This document shows, piece by piece, positions 11,040 to 21,782 of a stretch of DNA of 64,000 nt. The DNA lies in NCBI GenBank assembly GCA_947044405.1, contig CAMRHE010000077.1, positions 744,001-808,000 on the forward strand. Direction: 5' to 3'. Position 1 is the stretch's first letter. Each line of letters opens with the position of its first letter. Source of the DNA: Leptodactylus fallax (taxonomy: Eukaryota; Chordata; Amphibia; Anura; Leptodactylidae). Under the pieces are notes generated by a model. That model worked only from the letters and a program-made list of their open reading frames with translations. It did no database searches and had not been told where the DNA came from. The translations under genes and the position numbers were made by a program.

Positions 11040-11320
11040 TATTACTATTACTCAGGAAGAGGACCCGTGATGTCGCAGGTAGTGACATTTAGGCCCTTCG
11101 CTGATTGGCCTCAGCAGTCACGTACCCACTGAGGCCAATCAGCGGCTTCAGCACAACACCAGAAGACGCCGCTGGAGTAGATGAACCAGGAGGTGCAGGA
11201 GGACACCGGAGCAACGGGGACAGGTGAATATATATATATATATTATTTTTTTTTTCACTGCCTCCAGCTTATTTAAACTTTAAAAGGGTTGTCCATTTTT
11301 GCCTGGACAACCCCTTTAAA
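11040..11320. repeat. Fragment of a TTAA repeat family (GATTGGCCTCAGCAGTCACGT core)
   Basis: The core GATTGGCCTCAGCAGTCACGT is shared with 34178-34215 and 35170-35195. An internal hairpin at about 11099-11145 pairs CGCTGATTGGCCTCAG with CTGAGGCCAATCAGCG. The right end has CTGGACAACCCCTTTAA. Confidence 0.6.
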
Positions 11321-11509
11321 TGTTAGCTAATTCCCTATAATGTTACTCTGCTTCCTGTCATGTGTGATTCCTCAGTGACCCTCCTTTTATACTACCATGG
11401 GGAGACTTTTTTTTTACTTCTGTCAGATTATATTTTAGTTGACAGGCAGCATAGTTACATGGCAGAGAATTGTTTTTCCCCATAATGTAACTCTGCTACC
11501 TGTCATCTA

Positions 11510-12263
11510 CAGTGGGGAAAAAAAGTATTTAGTCAGCCACCAATTGTGCAAGTTCTCCCACTTAAAAAGATGAGAAAGGGCTGTAATTGTCATCATAGGT
11601 AGACCTCAACTATGAGAGACAAAATGAGAAAACAAATCCAGAAAATCACATTGTCTGATTTATTTTTTTTTAAGAATTTATTTGCAAATTATGGTGGAAA
11701 ATAAGTATTTGGTCACCTACAAACAAGCAAGATTTCTGGCTCTCACAGACCTGTAACTTTTTCTTTAAGAGGCTCCTCTGTCCTCCACTCATTACCTGTA
11801 GTAATGGCTCCTGTTTGACATTGTTATCAGTATAAAAGACACCTGTCCACAACCTCAAACAGTCACACTCCAAACTCCACTATGGTGAAGACCAAAGAGC
11901 TGTGGAAGGACACCAGAAACAAAATTGTAGACCTGCATCAGGCTGGGAAAACTGAATCTGCAATAGGCAAGCAGCTTGGTGTGAAGAAATCAACTGTGGG
12001 AGCAATAATTAGAAAATGGAAGTCATACAAGACCACTGATAATCTCCCTCGATCAGAGGCTCCACGCAAGATCTCACCCCATGGGGTCAAAATGATCACA
12101 AGAACGGTGAGCAAAAATCCCAGAACCACACGGGGGGACCTAGTGAATGACCTGCAGAAAGCTGGGACTAACGTAACAAAGGCTACCGTCAGTAACACAC
12201 TACTCCGCCAGGGACTCAGATCCTGCAGTTCCAGATGTGTCCCCCTGCTTAAGCCAGTACATG
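11510..12263 (+). mobile_element. Tc1-like transposon fragment, 3' truncated
   Basis: It begins with CAGTGGGGAAAAAAAGTA after a TA dinucleotide and contains the 5' third of a transposase. It is cut off at about 12263 where Penelope-like sequence begins. The 3' half was not found after the Penelope-like segment. A related element is at 24570-25387. Confidence 0.85.
11882..12262 (+). pseudogene. Tc1 transposase N-terminal fragment
   Basis: The frame from 11882 encodes [20 protein letters not shown], then the first helix-turn-helix ([19 protein letters not shown]), the linker, and part of the second DNA-binding domain up to LLKPVH. The catalytic DDE domain is missing entirely, so it cannot transpose. 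The open frame continues for some codons into the neighbouring retroelement. At most it could be a DNA-binding fragment. Confidence 0.85.
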
Positions 12264-12269
12264 ATATCT

Positions 12270-13037
12270 AGAACATTATCTCTGGATCCCACAATGCCAA
12301 CCGAACAAAAAACTTTTATCATAGATAGTATTCAGTTCATTCTTGAACATAATGTGTTCACCTTTGAGTCAAAACTCTATTTGCAGAAACGTGGTACTGC
12401 TATGGGGACCCGTTTCGCTCCGAGCTACGCCAACATTTTTTATGGGACGATTTGAGGAAACCTACATTCAGAATAAACACCCTTAGTCTGCTAGTATTGT
12501 GTTCTACAAAAGATACATTGACGACCTCCTTTTCATATGGGAAGGTTCGGAACATTCCTTCTGTGAGTTCACGAACTATCTCAATAATAACAACTGGGGA
12601 ATCACCCTTAGTGGCCAAACTAAAAAGAACACCATTAATTTCCTGGATTTAGAACTCAATGGTAGCCTTGTGGGCATCAGTACAAAAACTTTCTTCAAAA
12701 AGGTAGACTGCAACAGTCTACTTGATTACAGTAGCTTCCATTACAGAAAATGGAAGGATAATGTACCATTCGGGCAATTCAAATGTATCCGGAGAAACTG
12801 TACGAAGGACTCAGACTTTAAAATCCAGAGCAAAATTCTAACCCAACGTTTCCAGGAAAAAAACTATCCCAAACGGATTATTCAAGCAGCAGAATCTAAA
12901 GCACAGTTTCTCACTCAATCTGAATGCCTTTTCCCCTTTCGGAAAGATACTAGTAAGGAATTCAGACATAATTTCATAACCACTTATAGTATTGCACATA
13001 ACAGGATCAGGATGATCCTGGACGATACTCCTGAATG
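12270..13037 (+). pseudogene. Penelope-like reverse transcriptase, frameshifted
   Basis: The first part (to about 12440) carries the RT motif KRGTAMGTRFAPSYANIF. A frameshift occurs near 12440-12450 and a TAG stop at 12484-12486. The frame then resumes with VFYKRYIDDLLFIW, where YIDD is the catalytic RT box with its two aspartates. The frame continues through NFLDLELNG and FHYRKWKDNVPFGQF, features typical of Penelope RTs, to a stop at about 13036. Further shifted coding sequence with KPSITFRRAKTLKNLL lies at about 13065-13125. The decay rules out activity. The family assignment rests on motif order and the downstream endonuclease. Confidence 0.82.
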
Positions 13038-13289
13038 ATCCTCTACTTAATAAGAATATCCCCCATAAGCCATCAATCACTTTTAGAAGAGCAAAAACCC
13101 TGAAAAATCTATTGGCCCCTAGCAAACTGAGGTCTCTCACTAAACCTGTACACCGGAATATGTTATATCCACAACCAAATGGTGTTTATAAATCGAATAC
13201 AAAAAATGTAAATGTCACACAATTAACCGTTCAGCCAAAACCATTCCGAGCTTTTCAACAGACGATATTTTTCAGATCAATCTTTTCCT

Positions 13290-13620
13290 GAACTGTTCAT
13301 CTTCCTTTGTCATCTATGTCCTGGAGTGCCCTTGTGGCCTCCAGTATGTAGGAAGGACCATCAGACCATTAAGGGAGAGACTAACTAAGCACAGATCTAA
13401 TGTAACTAATGGCTACCTCAAACACAGTGTATCAAAACATGCCTTGGTGTCGCATAAATCTTGTTTTGATGCATTCAAAATCACACCAATAGACCACATC
13501 CCTGCCCATGCCAACAACAGATTTGAAAAGCTCAAGAGAAAGGAAATGTATTGAATTTTTAAATTTAACTCTCTAACACCAGCCGGGCTTAATGAAGCAC
13601 TTGAGTCTGTATATGACTAG
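13290..13620 (+). pseudogene. Penelope-like GIY-YIG endonuclease domain
   Basis: The frame reads SSFVIYVLECPCGLQYVGRT, followed by RPLRERLTKH and RFEKLKRKEMY. The VIYVLEC...YVGRT arrangement is the GIY-YIG motif in the form used by Penelope-like elements, with the CxC before YVG and the conserved Arg of the active site. A TGA interrupts the frame at 13552-13554 where Trp is usual, after which it stays in frame to a TAG at 13618-13620. Confidence 0.85.
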
Positions 13621-14572
13621 GTATTCTAAGGCGTGTGTATATATTTGCATATGCACACATCGCCGGCATTATCTTCTTCCCTACAGTACATTCGTTTCAA
13701 CCCATATGCATATGTATTGTCATTCTTTTTTGTCCTATGCCTATCACTTATAATTATTATGTATATATTTGTATATAGTGAAATATATTTCTTAGCCATA
13801 ATCAATTTTTATTTTTCATTTATCCATGTATTGCGATACATTCTCTAGCCCCAGTCATATGAGCATGATGTCCGCCCTCTCATTACTCATTAATATCATT
13901 TCCTCTTTTTAGTGCTATTTTGTATCTCATTATCCATTAACATTATTTCTTCTTTTTAGTGCTATTTTATATTTCATACCATTCATAGTTCTGATCAGTC
14001 CTGCACCCTACACAGAAACATATGACTCAGAGCGGGGGATCGATGCACGCATGCGCAGTAGCGATCTCCGGACGCCAATTAAACTTTTAGTGCTACCAAC
14101 TCATAATTCTTTTTTTTTTTTTTCTTCTCAATTAAAACTTTATCTCTCAATCGAATTTTTACCCACAAGTTTGAACCCCTCCCCCTAGGGGTGGCCCCAT
14201 TTCACCATACCTTTATAAGCCTTTCTGAAAGTGGTCTCCACATTCACTTCAGATCTCACAGCCTACCGCCTCAGGCTGGTAAATACCAAAAAACATTGGT
14301 TTAAACCTTTTTTATGTATATTTTTTACTCTTATGTGCATTTTGATTTTATATTGCATTTATTAGCCTTTTAGCTTTACTTATTTATTGTTTATTTTTTG
14401 AGTACATTCATTACCACTATTTATTTAATTATTTATCTATCCATGGCAATATTATCTGGTGGGATATTTTTCTTTTATCCCATAGAATGGTATCATTAAT
14501 TTCACTGGTTCTAAATTCCAATTACTGATTCTTTACATGTGTATTCTTTTATTGTTTTTATGTTTAGTCTCT

Positions 14573-14625
14573 TGTACACTTGATAAAGGGGATCTGATTT
14601 CCCTGAAACGCGTTGTGTTATCTGA
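14573..14625 (+). ncRNA. Possible hammerhead-ribozyme remnant of the Penelope-like tail
   Basis: The segment TTGATAAAGGGGA...TCCCTGAAACGCGTTGTG has a GGGGA/TCCC stem between a CTGATGA-like box (here TTGATAA) and GAAAC, followed by a CGCG-containing segment. This resembles the small type I hammerheads reported from Penelope-like elements. The first core box departs from consensus at two positions, so it is probably non-functional. It could be an unrelated repeat. Confidence 0.3.
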
Positions 14626-14661
14626 GTATAATAAAGCATCTTTGGTGAAGCGCGGTCCCCA

Positions 14662-14744
14662 CACCGCAAAGCCGTTTTTTTTCGCTGGAAACAAAGTCGG
14701 AAATGCAGGACTTTGTTTCCAGCGAAAAAAACGGCTTCGCGGTG
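14662..14744. repeat. Near-perfect palindrome (arms about 36 bp)
   Basis: The left arm CACCGCAAAGCCGTTTTTTT with TCGCTGGAAACAAAGT pairs with ACTTTGTTTCCAGCGA and AACGGCTTCGCGGTG across a short loop. Open frames on both strands here are a by-product of the symmetry. Confidence 0.85.
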
Positions 14745-14768
14745 CAGAAGGTGTAAGCGCACACCCGC

Positions 14769-14815
14769 GCATTGCTTTAAAAACCCGTTCAAATGAATGG
14801 GTTTTTAAGCAATGC
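14769..14815. repeat. Hairpin (arms about 20 bp)
   Basis: GCATTGCTTTAAAAACCC pairs with GGGTTTTTAAGCAATGC. It lies 25 bp after the previous palindrome and probably belongs to the same MITE (about 14646-14900). Confidence 0.8.
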
Positions 14816-15031
14816 TTCGCAAACCTTTCCCTATACAGTTTTCCGAGATTTTCAGTCGGATTCGCGACGGATGGACTCTGGCGCAAGTGGGAACCCTAAG
14901 TCTAAAGAGTCTGTGGTTATCCTGGTTACTCCATGTCTAAGATGCTCATCTGTGTATGTGCAATATCTGTTTGTTCCACTACAAACTACATTTTTACTGT
15001 TTATTCCATGTCTAAGGGTGTGTTCACACTA

Positions 15032-15095
15032 CTGTTGTTTAATGTCTGTTGCTCTCATGCATCACAGGATGAGAGCAACAGACATTAAACAACAG
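15032..15095. repeat. Hairpin repeat, copy 1
   Basis: The arms TTTAATGTCTGTTGCTCTCAT and ATGAGAGCAACAG...ATTAAA form a roughly 27-bp stem with a loop of about 11 bases. The same hairpin occurs at 21721-21782 with a matching change in both arms. Confidence 0.85.
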
Positions 15096-15341
15096 ATGCA
15101 GATAGAGCCCCCTTCGTTTGGTGGCCATCTGCATTCACCCTCTTGCAAAAAACATGATGGAAGCTTTCTTCCTTCATGTTTTTTACTTTTCTGATAGCAT
15201 ACATGCTATGAAGACGGGATGGACATCCGTTTGTGTACATTTTTTCATCCAAAGTTTGCATCCTTTAAGTGGATCTTCTAATATACGATATGAGTGGTTA
15301 TTGATAAAGCAGGTTCCTTGTTATTATAAGGGAGGCATTAG

Positions 15342-15550
15342 GAAGAAGTATTTATGAGGTATTAACCTCTGGGGTATTGGGCTGTATTAATTTAAGGTGG
15401 GAATTATTGATTTAAGGGGGCGCACAGAAGTATTATTAATTAGGGGGTGACACGGGGCATTATGGATTTAAGGGTACATACAGGAGTATTATTAATAATT
15501 GGGGGGCATAGGGGCATTATTAATTGAGCGGCACTATAAATTTAAAGGGG
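15342..15550. repeat. Degenerate G-rich/AT minisatellite
   Basis: Phrases such as TATTAATT, TTTAAGGG and GGGGCATTAT recur at uneven spacing of about 35-60 bp. Confidence 0.45.
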
Positions 15551-15652
15551 TTGTTACATCATACATTTTAACCGGTTGACGACCACCGTCCTGGTCTCTG
15601 AAGTCCGGCCAATAGTAAATTTACGGCCGGCACTTAAGAGACCCTGTGACCG

Positions 15653-15693
15653 GGAGCGGGTGTTAGCTGTAACTGACAGCTAACACCCTGCTC
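15653..15693. repeat. Hairpin GGTGTTAGCTGT / ACAGCTAACACC
   Basis: A 12-bp perfect stem with a 5-base loop inside the composite element. Confidence 0.8.
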
Positions 15694-15696
15694 CAT

Positions 15697-15824
15697 AACC
15701 CCCGGTCGGAATTTAGTTCCGATCGGAGGTTTTAACCCCTTGGATGCCGCGGTCAAACATAACCCCCGGTCGGAATTTAGTTCCGATCGGAGGTTTTAAC
15801 CCCTTGGATGCCGTGGTCAAACAT
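15697..15824. repeat. 64-bp tandem duplication (two copies)
   Basis: Two adjacent copies start AACCCCCGGTCGGAATTTAG at 15697 and 15761 and differ at only one visible position (CCGCGG against CCGTGG), which indicates a recent duplication. The second copy runs into an inverted CCGCGGCATCCAAGG that makes a further hairpin at 15803-15841. Confidence 0.92.
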
Positions 15825-17139
15825 GACCGCGGCATCCAAGGAGTTCCACCATGTTGCCGCCCCCACCGGCAACCCCCGCGGCGAGTTCGGAGGTTGACGA
15901 TGTCTATTTTCTGTAGCCCGGGGTCTGGCCAGTGACCCCAAGCTGCCTGAAGCCCCCACTACCTGGTTGATCCTGCCGGGATGTCAAGAAGTCAGCCGAT
16001 GCATCTACATCGTCTGACATTCTTGTATAGACTGCAATGCAAGAGTATGCTCGTGTATTGCAGTCTATAATACTGAGACAGAATCAGAGCATCGCTGGCT
16101 CAGGTGTCCTTATAGGACAGGTAAAAAATGTAAAAAAAAAAAAAAAAAAAAATAAAGTGTAAAAAAAAGTTATAAAGCCCCCAAAAATCCCTTTTCCTAT
16201 ATAAAATGAGTTATATATAAAAAAAAATAAAAAATTAATAAAAACAACACATATTTGGTATCGCCGCGTCCGTAACAACCTGTACAATAAAACTGAAACA
16301 ATATTTAACATACACGGTGAACGTCGAAAAAAAAAACCCGGAAAAAAAACGCTTGAAGTAATGATTTTTGACTATCTCGCTTATAAAAAAATGCTATAAA
16401 AAGTGATCAAAAACTCATATGTACCTCAAAACAATACCAATAAAAAGCCCATGTCCTCCCGCAAAAAATAAGCCCTAAACCAAGTCTGTCAACCGAAAAA
16501 TAAAAATGTTACGCATCTCAGAAGATGGTGATGCAAAAACAATTGATTTATGTCCACATATGGGTTTTTGTTCTGCAGAATTAGTAACGCATAAAAAAAC
16601 AATATAAATGAGGTATCGCCGTAATTGTACCGACCTGCAGAATAAAGGTAACATGTTATTTATGCTGTACGCCACACGGCAAAAAAATTAAAAGGTAAAA
16701 ACCAATTCCAGAATTGATATTTTTTTTTTAATCCACCCAGAAAGAGTTAATATAATTTATTCAATAAGTTATAGACACCCCAAAAAATGATGTCATTAAA
16801 AAATGCATATCATACCGCAAAAAAATCAGCCCTCATATGGCTACATCATCCGAAAAATAAAGAATACAGCTTGTACAATGTGAAGACAAAAACCCCAAAA
16901 ATCACCAAATCATTAGAACACAACTGGCTGGGGCAGGAAGGGAATGTATAAGCGGTGCGAGTGTATATTAGGGTACAAACCAGATTTAGAGCTTACGAGG
17001 GATAATAAACCAGAAGTGACCCCCCCTCAATCATAGGAACTACTGGGGATATAGTAGGGAATTTCGTGTTCCCCATGTACTCCGCACAGCTTACATATTC
17101 ACTGTTCACCATCCGCTGTGCAGTCACGTCTGGGATTCT

Positions 17140-19260
17140 AATGCTTCTTACACCCCCTGATAAATTCTTTGAGGGCTGCAGTTTTCAAAATGAGGTCACT
17201 CCGTAGGAGATTCCACTTTTCTGGTACATTAGAGGCTCTGCAAACATGACATGGCGTCCAGATCCCAAACATCTGAATCTGCACTCCAAAAGCCACATAG
17301 CGCTCCTTCCCTTTTGTGCCCTGCTGTGTGCGCAAACTGCAGTTTATACCCACATGTATGACACTGGTGTACCCAGGGTAACGTGCTTAATGTCATATGT
17401 GGGTATAAACTGCTGTTTGGGCAAAGCCGGGCACAGAAGGGAAGGAGCGCTATTTGGTTTTTGGAGCACAGATTTAGACAGTTTAGCTTTTGGACGCCAT
17501 GACACTTTTGCAGAGCTCCTGAAATGCCAGTAAAGCAGAATCCCCTGACATGTGACCCCATTTTGGAAACTGCACCCCTGACATAAGCTGGGCACAAAAT
17601 ATTGAGCACTGAAATGGCGTATGTCTGGAAAAATTGCAATTTTCCCTTTTCATTATCAGCTGTGCATTCATTTATTGAAATTAAATGAATGCAACACTTA
17701 AGGGTTAAGAATACTCGCTACCCCACTTGATAAATCCCTTCAGGGGTGTAGTTCCCAAAATGGGGTCACAAGTCTGCGGATTCCACTTTACTGGCAATTC
17801 AGGGGCTCTGCAAAAAGTGGCATAGTGTCCAAAAACCAAACTGTGCTTCAAAAACCAAAATAGCGCTCCTTCCCTTCTGTGCCTGGCTGTGCCCAAGCAG
17901 CAGTTTATACCAAGTACGTTATCCTGGGTACACCAGTGTCATACATGTGGGCGTAAACTGCAGTTTGGGTACACAGCAGGGGGCAGATGTGAAGGAGCAC
18001 TATGTGGCTTTTGGAGCATAGATTTGGATTTTGGACACCATGTCAAATTGGCAAAGACCCTAAAATTGCCCCTACAAAATGGGGTCACTTCTTGGGGAAT
18101 TCCAATTTACTGGCACCTCTGCAAAAACAACATGGCGTCCAGAAAGTCCCTCTAGATCTGTACTTCAAAAGCTAAAAAGCGCAGTGCTCCTTCCCTTCTG
18201 AGCCCTGCTGTGTGCCCAAGCAGCAGGTTACACCCACATATATAATTTTTTTTCCCCCGGGATAGCCCACTTAATAGTTTTAGGAATTCATGTCTCTGAT
18301 GCCACAAAGTGGGTACAACGTATTGGGCACCAAAATGGCATATTTATTTAAAATTGTCAATTTTCACTTTGTACATTAATTTTTGGGAAGCATTTTTAGG
18401 CTCAAAATGATAATACATTCCTTGAGGGGTGTAGTTTCTAAAATGGTGTCACTTTTGAGGGGTTTACATTGTATTGGTACTTTAGGGGCTCTGCAAATGC
18501 GACATGGCACCTGAAAACTATTCCAGCAAAATCTGCCCTCCAAAAGCCAAATAGCGCTTTTTCCATTCTGAGCCCCACCATGTACCCATACAACAGATTA
18601 CAACCACATATGGGGCATTTCTGTGTTCAGGAGAAATTGTGTAACAAACTGTGGGGTTTTTCCTTCTTTATCCCCTTGTAAAAATTAAAAGTATGTCACT
18701 AAATGGACGGTTTATTGGAAAAAAAAAAAGTAATTTTTAATTTTTACATTACAATGTTAATAGAATCTGTGAAACAACTGTAGGGTCAAAATACTCACCA
18801 TACCACTTGAGAAATTCCTTGAGGGGTGTAGTTTCCAAAATGGGGTCACTTTTAGGGGGTTTCCATTGTATTGGTACTCTAGGGGCTCTGCAAATGTGAC
18901 ATGGCACCCGAAAACTATTTCAGCAAAAACTGCTTTTCAAATGCCAAGTGTCGCTCTTTCTTTTCCGTGCACTGCCATGTGCCCAAAAATCATTTTACAC
19001 CCACATGTGGGGTATTTCTGTGCTTGGGAGAATTTGCACAACAAACTGTGAGATGCATTTTCTCCTTTAACCCTTTGTGAATGTGTTAATTTTAGGGATA
19101 AATGAATGTATTATTGGATAAAAATGAAATATCTAAATTTCACCTCCATATTGTTTTAATTCTTGCGAAATGCTTAAAGGGTTAACAAACTTCCCAACTG
19201 CTGTTTTGAATTATTTGAGGGGTGCAGTTTTGAAAATGGGGTGATTTATGGGGGTTTCTA
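17140..19260. repeat. Array of diverged units, partly palindromic
   Basis: Anchors close to TTGAGGGGTGTAGTTTCCAA occur near 17171, 17741, 18421, 18821 and 19216; the last three are spaced 400 and 395 bp. The section 17160-17590 is folded on itself: ACTGCAGTTTATACCCACAT near 17340 pairs with ATGTGGGTATAAACTGCTG near 17398, and the anchor returns in inverse form near 17550. A second fold is centred near 17930. Confidence 0.75.
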
Positions 19261-19733
19261 ATATATAGGCCTTTATAATCCCCTTCAGAACTGAAGTGGT
19301 CCCTAAAAAAATGCGTTTGGGAATTTTCTTGTAAATCTGGAAATCGCTGTTACACTTGTAAACCTTCTAACATCCAAAATAAATTAAAGGATGATTAAAA
19401 GATGATGCCGATATAAAGCAGAGATATGGTAAATAATATTTATTAATGTATTTGGGTGGTATGACTGAAAAGCAGAGCATTTTACATTTTGAAAATTGCA
19501 ATTTTTTTCCAAATTTCCCTCAAATTTCCTAATTTTTTATAAATAAATACAAAAATATTGATCAATGTTTACCACTAACATGAAGTACAATGTGTCATGA
19601 AAAAACTATCTCAAAATCACTTGTGTAAGTTATAGCATCTCAAAGTTATTGCCATATAAAGTGACACATGTCAGTTTTGAAAAATGAGGCCTGGTCCATA
19701 AGGAACTTTTAGGCCCGGTCCTTAACCGGTTAA

Positions 19734-20895
19734 AGGCCGCAGGGGAGGGTTATAATTTATAATCCCCCCTTTAGCTGCTCTCTGCCAAATGCAACTTTTG
19801 TTTGTATACAGAGCAGCAGGGTGTCACGTCTTCAGGACTGTGGCAGCCAAAGACTGCATACCGCTGTACATTTGAGAGTGGGATTGGCGGCACTCCATAT
19901 AAATAGAACAGTGAAGGTGGCTCAGTGGCTCAGTGCAAGAACAGAGGGGAGGATGCAGGTAAGTGTCCATGTATTTTCATTTTATAACTCCCCTGATGCA
20001 TGAATTAAAATTTTTGATCTGAGTCAACCCGTTTAAAGGGGCATTTGGGGGCGTTGTTATTTTAAAGATACATATGGGGGTTTCACTCATTTACAGTTTA
20101 TAATTGGGGTAAGCAGCAGGATGGGGATTTTGTGTAGGGGAGGAAAATGTGGATCAGGTATTCCAAATTTTACAGAGACAAGTCATAGCTGGAAGAAGCA
20201 GTCATAGCGGTCCAGATGGAAGAGATGAGAAATATGAACATTTATAGTCATAGACATCACCTGTGAGTAACTACACTTTTCATATACTGCATATACTTAA
20301 ATGGTCTGCAGAGCTGCTATCTACCATTATATGGTCACTGTAAAGTGATAATATTGGAAAACCTGGGTAGGGGGCCCACTTGGATATGTTTCATTCCACT
20401 ATAAACTGCACATATATCCAGCTCATTCCATGTCCGAGAAGCACAGGGAATTCAATACACATCTGTTTATATGGAATTTGTGTCCATTCCACTATAAACT
20501 ACACATACCCTATATCCTTTTCATTCCCTGAATGAAATTCAAACCACATATGGACCATGTGTCCTGTTCATTAAAAGCAGATTACTGTTTTCTACTCCTG
20601 TATAGCCAATGCAGGAGAAATCACCTTCCTCAGGCTGAGTTTACACAGCGCTTTTTTACTGCATGCAGTTTTTATTTCCAGTAATGAATAACATGTTACT
20701 ATGCCAGTGAAATGTATATTAACATGTGCTACTCATTTCTGCAAAAACTGCATGCTGTTATTCGGCAAACAAGTGGCGTGTAACCCAGCCAAAGAATGGG
20801 TTCTCTACGGTGTGGATTGCTGAAAAAAAATGCATATGCAGCTTTTGAAAACCACATACAGTTTGTAGATAAAAATGCACTGTGTGAACCCAGCC
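19734..20895. other. Intergenic stretch, no supported gene
   Basis: Moderately AT-rich sequence with fragments of MITE termini (for example 20630-20890, CAGGCTGAGTTTACACAG to GTGTGAACCCAGCCTTAA, a hairpin-type repeat). No coding signal. Confidence 0.4.
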
Positions 20896-21290
20896 TTAAA
20901 GGAGTTGTCCAGGATATTATATTATTGCGGCAGGAGCCCGGGGAAAGTGAAAAATAAAAAAAACCCAAACATACTCACCTGTCCCTGATGCTTCGGTGTC
21001 CCAGGCTGCTGTTTGGTCCCTGTGGTGTCCTGGGGCTTTTCTAACGGAAGTTCCCACCGCATGGAACCGCTATGGGGCCAATCAATGGCTTAAGGAAAGA
21101 AACTGGGGCATCACCTGTGACTTCTGTGTCCTTTTCTTAGGCCTCTGATTGGCCTAAGCGCTGGAAAAGCCCCAGGTACTGCAAGGACCGAATAGTGACT
21201 GGAGATAGGTGAGTATGGTTTCTTTTTTTTAACTTTTCACCTTCCTTAGCCTCCTGCTGCAATAATGAAATATCCTAGAGAACCCCTTTA
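20896..21290. mobile_element. TTAA MITE, GTTGTCCAGG family
   Basis: The left end TTAAAGGAGTTGTCCAGGAT pairs with the right end ATCCTAGAGAACCCCTTTA. It belongs to the same broad family as 34992-35381. The next hairpin MITE begins immediately at its right edge. Confidence 0.65.
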
Positions 21291-21602
21291 GGCCGGGGCC
21301 CCATGTGGCGTAAACACCACCGTTTGTCAAAAACCGCACAGTTTTACAGTCTCTGCAAGGTAAATGGAATTCTAGCAAATACCATCCACACATTACAGAA
21401 ATATACATGCAGCAGAAATGTCAATTATACCTACGGATATGCTGGCGGTTTCCCTATAGGTATAATGGAAGTAGAAAGTCCGCAGAGGAATCCTCTGCAG
21501 ACTTTCGGTGAAAAACACTGAGCGAAAAACTGCGATGCGTTTCCACCGCTGTTTTTCCCACAGTGCATTTTCACTGCAGCCCTCTATGTGGGGCCTTAAC
21601 TT
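21290..21602. repeat. Hairpin MITE, GGCCCCATGTGGCG type
   Basis: The left arm GGCCGGGGCCCCATGTGGCG and the right arm CTATGTGGGGCCTTAA are inverted. The interior shares GAAAGTCCGCAGAG-like segments with the copies at 24074 and 54223. Confidence 0.65.
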
Positions 21603-21720
21603 TAAGCCTCTTCTGAATTCCATCTTACAGGTAAGTCTGAATTATACTGTAAACCTCCTTGCCATGTTCTCAAAGTTCCAGGAAAGTGAGATAAAGAGAC
21701 TAAAGGTTGGTTCACACTAT

Positions 21721-21782
21721 TGTTATTTAATGTCCGTTGCTCTCATCCGTCACAGGATGAGAGCAACGGACATTAAATGACA
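21721..21782. repeat. Hairpin repeat, copy 2
   Basis: Same hairpin as 15032-15095, but with CCGTTGC/GCAACGG where copy 1 has CTGTTGC/GCAACAG, so pairing is preserved. Confidence 0.85.

Larger units (their letters stand above)
12264..14636 (+). mobile_element. Penelope-like retroelement, 5' truncated and decayed
   Basis: A reverse-transcriptase segment is followed at the correct distance by a GIY-YIG endonuclease segment, the combination that defines Penelope-like elements. The 5' part of the RT is missing, as expected of 5' truncation. The AT-rich 3' tail (13621-14570) ends in a GAAACGCGTT-containing segment and an AATAAA at about 14629; assigning this tail to the same element is inference. 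Confidence 0.75.
15568..19733. mobile_element. 4.2-kb composite repeat element with TTAACCGGTT ends
   Basis: The left end TTAACCGGTTGACGACC and the right end GGTCCTTAACCGGTTAA are inverted repeats. The interior holds a 64-bp tandem duplication (15697-15824), several hairpins, AT-rich blocks with GGTATCGCCG boxes (16259, 16613), and at least six diverged units anchored on a GGGGTGTAGTTTCCAAAATG box, some inverted. No transposase frame is present. Treating the two ends as one element is inference from the matching termini. Confidence 0.6.

Noticed and set aside
14533..14899. Overlapping frames of 93-120 codons on both strands
   Set aside because: They arise from the two palindromes; the translated parts repeat each other.
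17138..19051. Many 60-136 codon frames in the 17-19 kb array
   Set aside because: They repeat with the tandem units and change with orientation; they are by-products of a non-coding repeat.
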